The position numbers were made by a program, and so were the translations under genes. From assembly GCA_947254205.1 (NCBI GenBank), contig CAMYCE010000038.1:1-18372 (forward strand): DNA of 18,372 nucleotides, in the 5' to 3' direction. The DNA comes from an uncultured Prevotellaceae bacterium. GTDB lineage: Bacteria > Bacteroidota > Bacteroidia > Bacteroidales > Muribaculaceae. Of this stretch, positions 7,051 through 14,660 are shown in pieces (position 1 is the first letter of the stretch; each line of letters begins with the position of its first letter). The notes under the pieces are model-generated. The model did not search any database. It saw nothing but the letters and a program-made list of their open reading frames with translations, and was not told where the DNA came from.

Positions 7051-7461
7051 ATGAATACTAAAATCATACTGGCCACAACACTGATACTGGCACTATCGAG
7101 TTGTCATTGCAAGAAAACGGCAACCAACCCTCAATCAACCCCCAACACAACTATGCAAGAAAACGACCCCATGGGAGAACACTACTCGCCCAACACGCTC
7201 ATCATTGCCTATGAAGGAGAAGCTGGCAAAGAGTCGCTTAAAAAAGCCATCAAGAAATATGGCGCTACCATCATAAGCCAATATGACGAGGTGAATTTTA
7301 TTGCCATTCAACTCCCCGAAGGTGCCAACCTCTATGAGGCCAAAGCTCATTTTGAGAAAGTGAAAGGAGTGACAGGCGTGCAATTCAACAACATCTACCA
7401 TGTGGACAAACCTGGCATGCGCCCCGGTCCTGCACCTCGCATTCCCAAGTTGCCAAGATAG
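7051..7461 (+). CDS. Small lipoprotein resembling a free-standing subtilase propeptide (I9-like)
   Basis: This 136-residue protein begins with a lipoprotein signal peptide ending LALSS before Cys18. After a Thr/Asn/Gln-rich spacer, residues about 46-122 (SPNTLIIAYEGEAGKESLK, AIKKYGATIISQYDEVNF, AIQLPEGANLYEAKAHFEK, VKGVTGVQFNNIYHVD) follow the propeptide pattern of subtilisin-like proteases. That pattern is a strand, a helix ending KYGA, two strands, a second helix and a closing strand. No protease domain follows: the protein ends in a Pro/Arg-rich tail. A membrane-anchored propeptide could act as a protease inhibitor or folding helper in the periplasm or at the surface; this is inference from the fold pattern only. 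There is no promoter element in the 52-base gap upstream, so it is probably in an operon with the GYF_2-DUF805 gene. The coding and lipoprotein calls are good; the propeptide resemblance is moderate. Confidence 0.8.
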   Translation: MNTKIILATTLILALSSCHCKKTATNPQSTPNTTMQENDPMGEHYSPNTLIIAYEGEAGKESLKKAIKKYGATIISQYDEVNFIAIQLPEGANLYEAKAHFEKVKGVTGVQFNNIYHVDKPGMRPGPAPRIPKLPR

Positions 7462-7488
7462 AATAATTTTAAGAAAAATATATATTTA

Positions 7489-7519
7489 TTTGCATTGTCA
7501 CACGATTTCAGTATATTTG
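7489..7519 (+). promoter_or_regulatory. Promoter of the CoA-transferase gene
   Basis: TTTG at 7489-7492, a 19-bp spacer and TATATTTG at 7512-7519 match the Bacteroidetes consensus. The start would be near 7525. A 12-base palindrome, AAATATATATTT (7476-7487), lies directly upstream and may be an UP-like AT tract. Confidence 0.75.
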
Positions 7520-7579
7520 TAGCACACTGAAACTCAGACAACGCAGTAATAGGACAATTTAAACCAAATTAGAAAGTCA

Positions 7580-9079
7580 ATGATTTATCCTGTTTTCACT
7601 CCCGAAGAGGCCGCCGAGCATGTGCACAATGGCATGACCATTGGCATTTCGGGCTTCACAGTTCCTGGCAACCCTAAAGTAATTCCGCCTGCTATTGCCA
7701 AAAAGGCAATACGCGAGCATGAGGCAGGTCGTGAATTTAAAGTCAACATATTGAGTGGAGCATCGAGCAACGATTTCACCGATGGCGAGCTGTCGCGTGC
7801 CCATGCTATCAACATGCGTGCCCCCTATCAGTCGCTGGGCGAGTTGCGCAATCGCATCAATGCACACGAGTTGCACTACAACGACCGTCACTTGGGCGAG
7901 ATGGCACAAGAATTTCGCTATGGAGCGTGGGGAAAAATGGACTTGGCCATTATTGAAGCACAAAGCATCACCGACGATGGCGAAATTGTGCTGGGCACAG
8001 CCACAGGCAACTCACCCACATGGTTGAAGTTTGCCGACAAGGTGATGATTGAAATCAACGAGCAAATACCCGAAAGCATACACGGCTTGCACGACATCTA
8101 CCTGCCCCTCGACCCTCCCAACCGTCGTGAAATTCCGCTTTATCATGCCTCCGACCGCATTGGCACTCCCACTGCACATGTCGACCCCAAGAAGGTGCTG
8201 TGTGTGGTGCGTTCCAATCAGCCATTGGGCATGGAAGACAAGTTCACCCCCGTCGACGAAACCACACGACGCATTGGGCAAAACGTGTGTGACTTCCTTG
8301 TCAACGAAATGAAACAGGGTCGCCTGCCCAAGAGCTTCCTCCCCATTCAAAGTGGCGTGGGCAACATTGCCAATGCTGTGCTCGATGCCCTTGATGTGAG
8401 CACCGAGATTCCTCCCTTTGAAATGTACACCGAGGTGATGCAAGACAGCGTGCTCAACTTGCTCAAGAGTGGCCGATGCAAGTTCACCAGCACCTGCTCC
8501 ATGACCTTGTCGCATGAAGCCATGATGGATTTCTTTGCCAACATCGACCAATTGCACGACAAGTTGCTCATGCGCCCCAGCGAAATTAGCAACAACCCCG
8601 AAGTGATACGCCGCATTGGTGTCATCTCAATGAACACCGCTATCGAATGCGACATTTTTGGCAATATCAACTCGTCGCACATTGGCGGCACACGCCTCAT
8701 GAACGGCATTGGTGGCAGTGGCGACTTCACCCGCAATGCCTACACCAGCATCTTCTTGTGCCCCTCTATCAAAAATGCCGACACCATCTCAACTATCGTG
8801 CCCATGGTCACCCACGTCGACCACACCATTCACTCGGTCGACATCATTGTCACCGACCAAGGTGTTGCCGACTTGCGAGCCAAAGACCCCATACAGGCAG
8901 CCCATGAGATTATTGAAAATGTCGCCCACCCCATCTATCGCCCCTTGCTGCGCGAATATCTCAACTTGTCGAAGGGCGGGCACATTGTGCAAAATCTCGA
9001 CTTAGCCCTGTCGTTTCATCGCGCTCTGCAACAAGAGGGCGACATGCGCAAAGTCGATTTTGGCCAATCGGGCAACTAA
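7580..9079 (+). CDS. Acetyl-CoA hydrolase/transferase family protein, probably acetate:succinate CoA-transferase
   Basis: This 499-residue enzyme belongs to the class I CoA-transferases related to AarC and Cat1. The likely reaction moves CoA between succinyl-CoA and acetate (acetyl-CoA plus succinate), linking the succinate/propionate branch to acetate in fermentation. The glycine-rich SGVGNIANAVL segment is at 258-268. Glu285 in EMYTEVMQDS is the expected catalytic glutamate that forms the CoA thioester. The oxyanion-loop motif NGIGGSGDFTRNA is at 375-387. The N-terminal GISGFTVPGNPKVIP is typical of the succinyl-CoA:acetate group. The length matches the family (about 500). The start is the ATG at 7580, 18 residues before the conserved GMTIGISGF. 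It has its own promoter and terminator, so it is monocistronic. The exact CoA acceptor (acetate, propionate or butyrate) cannot be read from the sequence; hydrolase activity is the less likely alternative. Confidence 0.92.
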   Translation: MIYPVFTPEEAAEHVHNGMTIGISGFTVPGNPKVIPPAIAKKAIREHEAGREFKVNILSGASSNDFTDGELSRAHAINMRAPYQSLGELRNRINAHELHYNDRHLGEMAQEFRYGAWGKMDLAIIEAQSITDDGEIVLGTATGNSPTWLKFADKVMIEINEQIPESIHGLHDIYLPLDPPNRREIPLYHASDRIGTPTAHVDPKKVLCVVRSNQPLGMEDKFTPVDETTRRIGQNVCDFLVNEMKQGRLPKSFLPIQSGVGNIANAVLDALDVSTEIPPFEMYTEVMQDSVLNLLKSGRCKFTSTCSMTLSHEAMMDFFANIDQLHDKLLMRPSEISNNPEVIRRIGVISMNTAIECDIFGNINSSHIGGTRLMNGIGGSGDFTRNAYTSIFLCPSIKNADTISTIVPMVTHVDHTIHSVDIIVTDQGVADLRAKDPIQAAHEIIENVAHPIYRPLLREYLNLSKGGHIVQNLDLALSFHRALQQEGDMRKVDFGQSGN

Positions 9080-9108
9080 AACCCAACGAAATAAAAGGTC
9101 CCTATCAC

Positions 9109-9154
9109 CACACCTGCCCAACATGCAATAATTGCGGGGCAGGTGTGATTTTTA
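9109..9154 (+). terminator. Intrinsic terminator of the CoA-transferase gene
   Basis: Bases 9109-9119 (CACACCTGCCC) and 9137-9147 (GGGCAGGTGTG) form a perfect 11-bp stem, followed by ATTTTTATT. Confidence 0.9.
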
Positions 9155-9185
9155 TTGCAACACATTCAAAAAAACAATCAAATCA

Positions 9186-9216
9186 TTGAGAATATCATTA
9201 AAATTCATCATCTTTG
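9186..9216 (+). promoter_or_regulatory. Promoter for the Sel1-like/GYF_2-CD225 gene pair
   Basis: TTG at 9186-9188, a 20-bp spacer and CATCTTTG at 9209-9216 differ from TAnnTTTG at one base. The start would be near 9222, about 28 bases before the ATG at 9250. Confidence 0.6.
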
Positions 9217-9249
9217 TATCACATAATCATTAGTTAAACAAAATTGAGT

Positions 9250-10002
9250 ATGAAGAATTTGATTTTAACACTACTTGCCACTTGCCTCGCTACTGGAGTG
9301 TGGGCACAGAGCGTGAACGTGACCAAAGGAAAACAACTCTATGAGGCCGAACGCTATGAGCAAGCATTGCCCTACTTGCAAAAGGCTGTAGAAGAAGGTG
9401 ACATCGACAGCAAAGCACGCATGGCTACCATGATATTCACCCAGCCCTTCATGGACATGGAAGGCATTGGACAAGAAGGAGCGCTTGCCATGCTCGACGA
9501 GTGCATTGCAGCCGGCTCGGTTTATGCCATGGAGCGCAAAGGATTTTGCAACCTGCTCATGGGCAAAGACACCAAAGCCGACAAGCTCGCAGCCATCGAG
9601 TTGCTGCGGCAAGCCAGCGAGAAAGGCAGTGGCGATGCCAGTGCCGAGCTATTCAATGTGTATCGCCATGGCTTGAAATCCTATGCCGACGGCGAGGAAT
9701 ACATTGCCATCAACGACTCGCTCGCCACCCAATTTGCCCACACTGCCGCCGAGCAAGGCAATATTGAGGGACTTGCCTATGTGGGCTGGTACACCTATAG
9801 TGGCACTCATGGCTATGAGAAAGACGTGGCTACAGGCGTGCAACTCATGGAAGAGGCCGACCGCAACAATCGTCGAATCTTCACCACCAACTGCTTGGAG
9901 CCTGCCAAAGCCTTGTGTGCCCACTACAAAGCTCAAGGTCAAAATGCCAAAGCAACCCCCATCATGACTTTGCTCAAGAAATATCACCCCACCGAATTTT
10001 AA
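9250..10002 (+). CDS. Secreted Sel1/TPR-like repeat protein
   Basis: This 250-residue protein has a Sec signal peptide (residues 1-19, MKNLILTLLATCLATGVWA, cleaved before Gln20). The rest is helical repeats of the Sel1/TPR type. Examples are GKQLYEAERYEQALPYLQKA with VEEGDIDSKARMA, then AIELLRQASEKGSGDASAEL and FAHTAAEQGNIEGLAYVGW with GVQLMEEADRNN. Such repeats usually bind other proteins, here in the periplasm. The ATG at 9250 is preferred over an in-frame TTG at 9244 because the charged n-region begins MKN. The stop is 33 bases before the ATG of the GYF_2-CD225 gene with no terminator between, so the two are probably co-transcribed. The repeat class is clear; partner and role are unknown. 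Confidence 0.87.
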   Translation: MKNLILTLLATCLATGVWAQSVNVTKGKQLYEAERYEQALPYLQKAVEEGDIDSKARMATMIFTQPFMDMEGIGQEGALAMLDECIAAGSVYAMERKGFCNLLMGKDTKADKLAAIELLRQASEKGSGDASAELFNVYRHGLKSYADGEEYIAINDSLATQFAHTAAEQGNIEGLAYVGWYTYSGTHGYEKDVATGVQLMEEADRNNRRIFTTNCLEPAKALCAHYKAQGQNAKATPIMTLLKKYHPTEF

Positions 10003-10035
10003 TTTTTTTCCACCTATATTCCTAATAAAAGCACT

Positions 10036-10530
10036 ATGAAATATTTCATTCACATCAACGGGCAACAACTGGGGCCTTTTGAAGAAAACGAATTGATTGC
10101 CCAAAACATCACGCCATCAACCATGGTGTGGAGCGAAGGCATGGAGTCGTGGATGCCTGCCGGGCAAGTTGCAGGGCTTAGCCACCTGTTTCAAAACGCA
10201 GGCTCTCAACAACAACCTCCCTACTCGCAACCTGCCTATCAGCAACCACAACCACAGCAATATGGCTATGGCGCACAGCCACCCATGCCCGACACTCACC
10301 TCGTGTGGGCCATCTTGACCACCCTGTTTTGCTGCTTGCCCTTTGGCATCGTGTCGATTGTGAAGGCATCGCAGGTGAGCTCGGCCTATCATGCCGGCAA
10401 CTATCAGCAAGCCGAGCAAAACAGCAGAGATGCCAAGAAATGGGCCATCATAAGTGCTTCGGTGGGACTCATTGGCGGTTTCCTCTATTTTATAGCCATC
10501 GCCTCACCGGGGCTGCTCTCGGTAATATAA
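10036..10530 (+). CDS. GYF_2 domain plus CD225/dispanin-like membrane protein
   Basis: Residues 1-55 of this 164-residue protein form a GYF_2 domain (MKYFIHINGQQLGPFEENEL, then MVWSEGMESWMPAGQV) very similar to the one at 6432-6998. Residues about 56-88 are a Gln/Pro/Tyr-rich linker (PPYSQPAYQQPQPQQYGYG). Residues about 89-164 match the CD225/dispanin pattern: LVWAILTTLFCCLPFGIVSI, then VKASQVSSAYHAGNYQQAE, SRDAKKWAIIS and a second membrane helix. The adjacent cysteines in FCCLPFG are a hallmark of this family. The protein should sit in the inner membrane with the GYF_2 domain probably cytoplasmic. It follows the Sel1-like gene by 33 bases. The bacterial function of this combination is not known to me. 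Confidence 0.88.
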   Translation: MKYFIHINGQQLGPFEENELIAQNITPSTMVWSEGMESWMPAGQVAGLSHLFQNAGSQQQPPYSQPAYQQPQPQQYGYGAQPPMPDTHLVWAILTTLFCCLPFGIVSIVKASQVSSAYHAGNYQQAEQNSRDAKKWAIISASVGLIGGFLYFIAIASPGLLSVI

Positions 10531-10558
10531 GATTCCTCTTAGAAGTCTAAACACCTGT

Positions 10559-10595
10559 ATGCAAGCCATGTAGAGGCGATGCTTGCATCGTCGCC
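10559..10595. repeat. Compound palindrome, possible REP-like element
   Basis: ATGCAAGC (10559-10566) is inverted as GCTTGCAT (10581-10588). The second half also forms its own inner palindrome, CGATGC-TT-GCATCG (10578-10591), flanked by GG and CGCC. It lies between convergent genes, where REP-type repeats are common. Whether it is repeated in the genome cannot be seen here. Confidence 0.35.
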
Positions 10596-10632
10596 ACACA
10601 AAGCTGAGAGGTTCACACACGCCTCATCATCA

Positions 10633-10680
10633 AAGTTCAAGCGGTTGATTTTTATTGAATCAACCGCTTGAACTTGTTTT
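10633..10680 (+). terminator. Strong intrinsic terminator between convergent genes
   Basis: Bases 10633-10650 (AAGTTCAAGCGGTTGATT) and 10658-10675 (AATCAACCGCTTGAACTT) form a perfect 18-bp stem with a 7-base loop, followed by GTTTT on the plus strand. It ends the Sel1-like/GYF_2 unit. It lies just past the waaA stop and may also stop leftward transcripts, although the T-run on that side is poor. Confidence 0.88.
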
Positions 10681-10698
10681 ATACTGAAACGATAATCT

Positions 10699-11940
10699 TC
10701 AACGAGCTTGGGCTGAAAACAGGTCGCGATAGATGCGATCGGTGGCTCCAATGTGGGTTTTGATGTAGTTGTCGGCTATGCTACCGGCACGGCGCAAGGC
10801 ATCGACATCGGTGGTGAGCACATTCATCACTTGGGCAAAGTCGGCACTGTTATTGATAGTGAAAGCTCCGCCCACGGTGATGAGGTCGGTGGCTTCGCAA
10901 AACTTTCCATAGTTGGGGCCAAACACCACAGGAATGCCATAGACAGCAGCCTCGTTGATGTTGTGAATGCCCACGCCAAAACCTCCGCCCACATAGGCCA
11001 CGTTGCCATAGCGATAAAGCGACGACAAAATGCCAAAACAGTCGACAATGAGGCAATCGACTTGAGGGGCCTCGGCTTCGCTAATGTGGGAGTAGAGCTG
11101 CACGGGGCGAGTGATTTTGCGCTTCATGGCCTCCAGTCGCTCGGCATCAAACTCATGGGGAGCAATGATGAGCTTCATGGCAGGGTGAGCATTGAAGTAG
11201 GGAATCACTACATCTTCATCGGGTTGCCAGCTGCTACCCATAATTAAAGTGAACGATGCATTCCCCGCCATCGCTGCGATTGCAGGAAAATCCTTGGCCT
11301 CGTCGCGCACATGAGCCACACGGTCGAAACGCGTGTCGCCTGCCACTTCAACATTGTGCACATCGAGGCTTGCGAGCAAGTGGCGCGATTCTTCATTTTG
11401 CACATAAATGCGATTGTAGCAAGTGAGCATTTTGCGAAACATGCCTCCCCAAGGCTTAAAGAAAATTTGACTCTCACGAAAGATGGCCGAAATAATATAG
11501 GTGGGAATTTTGCGACGGCGCAACTCTTGCAGGTAGTTGCCCCAAAACTCATATTTCACAAAAATAGCCATTTCAAGATTCACCAAGTCGAGAAACTCCT
11601 TGACGTTGCCGGGCAAGTCAAAGGGCAAGTAGCACACAGCATCGACCTTGTCATAGTTTTTGCGCACCTCATAGCCACTGGGCGAGAAAAAAGTCAACAA
11701 GATGCGAGCTTCGGGGTCGCGAGCCTTGATTTTCTCGATGAGCGGACGTCCCTGCTCAAACTCGCCAAGCGACGACACATGAATCCAAATGTAGCGATAG
11801 CGAGGGTCGATGTGCTTTTTGAGATAGTCACATGTGCGACTCTGCCCTTCAAGCATGAGTTTGGCTTTCTTGTTGTGTGACGAAACCATGTGAACAGCCG
11901 CCTTATAGGCCGCAATGCCAATGTTGTATAAAAAATTCAT
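10699..11940 (-). CDS. waaA: 3-deoxy-D-manno-octulosonic acid (Kdo) transferase
   Basis: This 413-residue GT30 glycosyltransferase moves Kdo from CMP-Kdo onto lipid A precursor at the inner membrane. Residues 1-20 are a hydrophobic, membrane-associating N-terminus. Glu60 in HVSSLGEFEQG matches the catalytic base of the family (SxGE). KYEFWGNY is at 129-136, GDTRFDRV at 201-208, APHEFDAERLE at 260-270 and the C-terminal nucleotide-sugar motif GGGFGVGIHNINEAAVYG at 318-335. The length is typical. The start ATG at 11940 lies 13 bases after the stop of the outer-membrane protein gene, so it is translated from the gltX-barrel-waaA transcript. The sequence does not show whether it adds one or two Kdo residues; Bacteroidetes lipid A usually carries one. 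Confidence 0.95.
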   Translation of the reverse strand: MNFLYNIGIAAYKAAVHMVSSHNKKAKLMLEGQSRTCDYLKKHIDPRYRYIWIHVSSLGEFEQGRPLIEKIKARDPEARILLTFFSPSGYEVRKNYDKVDAVCYLPFDLPGNVKEFLDLVNLEMAIFVKYEFWGNYLQELRRRKIPTYIISAIFRESQIFFKPWGGMFRKMLTCYNRIYVQNEESRHLLASLDVHNVEVAGDTRFDRVAHVRDEAKDFPAIAAMAGNASFTLIMGSSWQPDEDVVIPYFNAHPAMKLIIAPHEFDAERLEAMKRKITRPVQLYSHISEAEAPQVDCLIVDCFGILSSLYRYGNVAYVGGGFGVGIHNINEAAVYGIPVVFGPNYGKFCEATDLITVGGAFTINNSADFAQVMNVLTTDVDALRRAGSIADNYIKTHIGATDRIYRDLFSAQAR

Positions 11941-11953
11941 GTTTATCGTTGAG

Positions 11954-13063
11954 TCAATAGTTGCTTTGCAATCGTCTTTTCTTCATCAATGACCGGTTGT
12001 GACGATTTTTCCAGAATATGTTATCGATATACACCCTGCAAGCCAGCTGTTGCCACAAGCCTGTGATGTGTGAAGTGGCATGAAAGGTGAGCGATGCGCT
12101 CAAGTCGACCACGCTATTGTGCACAATGTGGGCTGTGACATCGCTACGGCTATAAAACTTGTCGCGATAGTAGGTGTCGCCCAAGTTGAGCAGGCTGCCA
12201 AATCGGCCGTAGAGAGGAAACAAGTCGCTGCCGGCATAGAGGTTTTGCTCCACATCGAGAAAGTGCCATCGCAACCAAGCACCACCCACCACGCCACTTG
12301 CCGTGAGCCACTTGCCATCGCAACGCGCGCGCTCGACATTGACAATAGCACCCGCCTTGAGGCGAAGCCAGTTGCTGTCCTGCGCTCCCCATTGCCAGTC
12401 GTGGCCCAACATGGGGTTGAGAGTTAAATCGTCATTCACCCCTTCACCGGCAGGAGCATTCTTGCGCTTGGCAAGATGATTATATTGCACATAGCCACCC
12501 AGCCAGCTTCCCCCAGTTGCCCATGGATAGCACTTGCCATCAAAAACCACATGAAACGCCTCGCGATGCCTCAAGGTTTGCATCTGTCGCCAATCGAGAA
12601 AAAACTCGCCATAGCTGCGGTCGTGCCTATATTGCACAATGGTTCCCCTCACATTGGGGTGGTGATAGCTCATGGAATCGCTCCACAGGTAACGTGGCAA
12701 TCGCTCGACAAGCAAGGAGCGGGGCATTGTGCCCACTGCCACCTTCCAGCCGTGAGAAGACTGAAACCGGTAGTAGAGTGTGGGCAACACCTTGCAACCC
12801 TCGAGATTATCGTTAAGGGGCTGAAACCATGTGACCCCACCCTTGAGCAGATGAGTGCCCGTGGAGTCACTCTTCAAGCTCATGCCCACTTCGGGGCTAA
12901 GCCGAGTGAAAATAAACGTTTGGTCGGGGCGCATGTCATCGCCCCCCTCACGGTTGCTGAACACCGAGTTGAAGTCAACACTCCACACCACCTCTTGAGC
13001 ACTTGCCACAATGCCCAAAATCAACAACACCGAGGCCAACAGAAATCTCGCCACAACCTGCAC
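11954..13063 (-). CDS. Predicted outer-membrane beta-barrel protein, GTG start
   Basis: This 369-residue protein has a signal peptide (residues 1-22, ending IVASA before Gln23). It is otherwise rich in alternating aromatic/hydrophobic strands: GVTWFQPL, LPTLYYRFQSSHGWKVAVG, GTIVQYRHDRSYGEFFLDW, GSWLGGYVQYNHL, GAWLRWHFLDVEQNLYAG. These fit an outer-membrane barrel. The final strand (CRVYIDNIFW) is followed by a basic tail, NRHNRSLMKKRR. I recognise the general type from other Bacteroidales genomes but know of no assigned function. GTG at 13063 is the only start that keeps the whole signal peptide: an in-frame stop (TGA at 13073-13075) lies just upstream and no ATG precedes the hydrophobic core. 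It lies 14 bases after gltX and 13 before waaA, so it is an operon member. Its place beside a lipid A gene suggests an envelope role, but this is only context. Confidence 0.85.
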   Translation of the reverse strand: MQVVARFLLASVLLILGIVASAQEVVWSVDFNSVFSNREGGDDMRPDQTFIFTRLSPEVGMSLKSDSTGTHLLKGGVTWFQPLNDNLEGCKVLPTLYYRFQSSHGWKVAVGTMPRSLLVERLPRYLWSDSMSYHHPNVRGTIVQYRHDRSYGEFFLDWRQMQTLRHREAFHVVFDGKCYPWATGGSWLGGYVQYNHLAKRKNAPAGEGVNDDLTLNPMLGHDWQWGAQDSNWLRLKAGAIVNVERARCDGKWLTASGVVGGAWLRWHFLDVEQNLYAGSDLFPLYGRFGSLLNLGDTYYRDKFYSRSDVTAHIVHNSVVDLSASLTFHATSHITGLWQQLACRVYIDNIFWKNRHNRSLMKKRRLQSNY

Positions 13064-13077
13064 GTCGATGAGTCAAA

Positions 13078-14613
13078 TTAAGCTGAAACGGGCCTAATGG
13101 TTTCGATGCCGCGCTTGAGTCGAGACAGCGTCTCGGCCTTGCCCAGCAACTTGATGATGTCGAACATGTGAGGCCCCTTGCACTCGCCCACCACAGTGAG
13201 CCTGAAGGCATTCATCACATTGCCCATGTGATAGTCGTGGCTCTTGATCCACGTCATCACCATTTCTTCGGTCTTGGCACTGTCGTCAAAGCTGTCGGCT
13301 GTGTCGAGCAATGCCACAAGCTCGGTCATGAGCTGCGGTGTGTCGGCTTTCCAGCGTTTTTTAATATCCTTGGGGGCATATTCGGTGGGAGCTTCAAAGT
13401 AGAAACGCGCCTGTTCCCACAAGTCTTTCAAGAAATTGATGCGGTTTTTCACCGTGCCCACTGCTGCGGCGATATAGTTGTCGCTCAACTTTGAAACATC
13501 GACATGTGTTGCCAACAAGGGTTTGAAATTTTGTGCCAGCAAAGCATCGTCCATGTTCATGAGATATTCATGATTGAACCACTTGGCCTTTTCAAAGTCA
13601 AATTTGGCTCCACTGCGAGAGCAGTGTGCAAACGAGAAATTGCTCACCAGCTCATCAATCGACATGATTTCGCGGTCATCGCCCGGATTCCAGCCCAGCA
13701 AAGCCAAGAAGTTGATCACTGCCTGTGGCAAGTAGCCGGCTTCGCGATAGCCCGAAGACAGCTCTCCGGTTTTGGGGTCGTTCCAGTCGAGAGGAAACAC
13801 AGGGAAGCCCAAGCGGTCGCCGTCGCGCTTGCTCAACTTGCCCTTACCGTCGGGCTTGAGCAACAAGGGCAGGTGCACAAAGGCAGGCATTGTGCTCTCC
13901 CAGCCAAGAGCCTCATAGAGCAACACATGCAAGGGGGCACTGGGCAACCACTCCTCGCCACGTATCACGTGAGACACCTCCATCAGGTGGTCGTCGACAA
14001 TATTGGCAAGGTGATAGGTGGGCAGGTCATCGGCACTCTTGTAGAGCACTTTGTCGTCGAGCACCGAGGAGTTGATGGTCACGTCACCTCTTATCAAGTC
14101 GTGCACCACCACATCGCGGCCCGGCTCAATCTTGATGCGCACCACGTGGGGCACTCCCTCGGCAACAAGAGCCTTCCACTCGCTCTCGCTCAAGGTGAGA
14201 GAGTTGCGCATCGAGAGGCGGGTAGAAGCATCATACTGGAAGTTCTTAACCTCGGCGCGCTTGGCATCGAGCTCCTGTGGCGTGTCAAATGCCACATAGG
14301 CTTTGCCCTCATCAAGCAACAGCTTCACATAGGTGCGATAAATGTCGCGACGCTCGCTCTGGCGATAGGGGCCATAGTTCCCGCCTTCACGCACACCCTC
14401 GTCAATGCCTATGCCCAGCCATTGCAGGGCCTCGTTGATATAGTCTTCGGCACCGGGCACAAAACGGGTGCTGTCGGTGTCTTCAATGCGCAAAATCATG
14501 TCGCCACCATGCTGGCGGGCAAACAAGTAGTTGTATAATGCGGTGCGCACACCTCCAATGTGTAATGGTCCGGTGGGCGATGGGGCAAAACGCACCCTAA
14601 CTCTTCTTTCCAT
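13078..14613 (-). CDS. gltX: Glutamyl-tRNA synthetase
   Basis: This 511-residue class I aminoacyl-tRNA synthetase attaches glutamate to its tRNA in the cytoplasm. The N-terminal VRVRFAPSPTGPLHIGG holds the HIGH-type motif (HIGG, residues 18-21). The KMSKS-type motif is KLSKRDG at 259-265. Other signatures are LRIEDTDSTR, DDLPTYHLANIVDDHLMEV-type stretches and GEEWLPSAPLH, and the C-terminal anticodon-binding helices run to the end. The start is ATG 14613, because MERRVRVRFAPSPTG is the family N-terminus; an in-frame codon 45 bases upstream would add a non-conserved extension. It follows surE on the same strand after 100 bases, with a -7 element between. It leads the gltX-barrel-waaA group. 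Whether it also charges tRNA-Gln (with later amidation) depends on whether the genome has gatCAB or glnS. Confidence 0.96.
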   Translation of the reverse strand: MERRVRVRFAPSPTGPLHIGGVRTALYNYLFARQHGGDMILRIEDTDSTRFVPGAEDYINEALQWLGIGIDEGVREGGNYGPYRQSERRDIYRTYVKLLLDEGKAYVAFDTPQELDAKRAEVKNFQYDASTRLSMRNSLTLSESEWKALVAEGVPHVVRIKIEPGRDVVVHDLIRGDVTINSSVLDDKVLYKSADDLPTYHLANIVDDHLMEVSHVIRGEEWLPSAPLHVLLYEALGWESTMPAFVHLPLLLKPDGKGKLSKRDGDRLGFPVFPLDWNDPKTGELSSGYREAGYLPQAVINFLALLGWNPGDDREIMSIDELVSNFSFAHCSRSGAKFDFEKAKWFNHEYLMNMDDALLAQNFKPLLATHVDVSKLSDNYIAAAVGTVKNRINFLKDLWEQARFYFEAPTEYAPKDIKKRWKADTPQLMTELVALLDTADSFDDSAKTEEMVMTWIKSHDYHMGNVMNAFRLTVVGECKGPHMFDIIKLLGKAETLSRLKRGIETIRPVSA

Positions 14614-14660
14614 AGTTTTAAATCTATATGTTGATGAGATGATGTTGTTTAAATTCAATA

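Noticed and set aside
13504..14538. Long open frame (344 codons) on the plus strand inside gltX
   Set aside because: It is antisense to a complete glutamyl-tRNA synthetase; no promoter, start signal or domain supports it.
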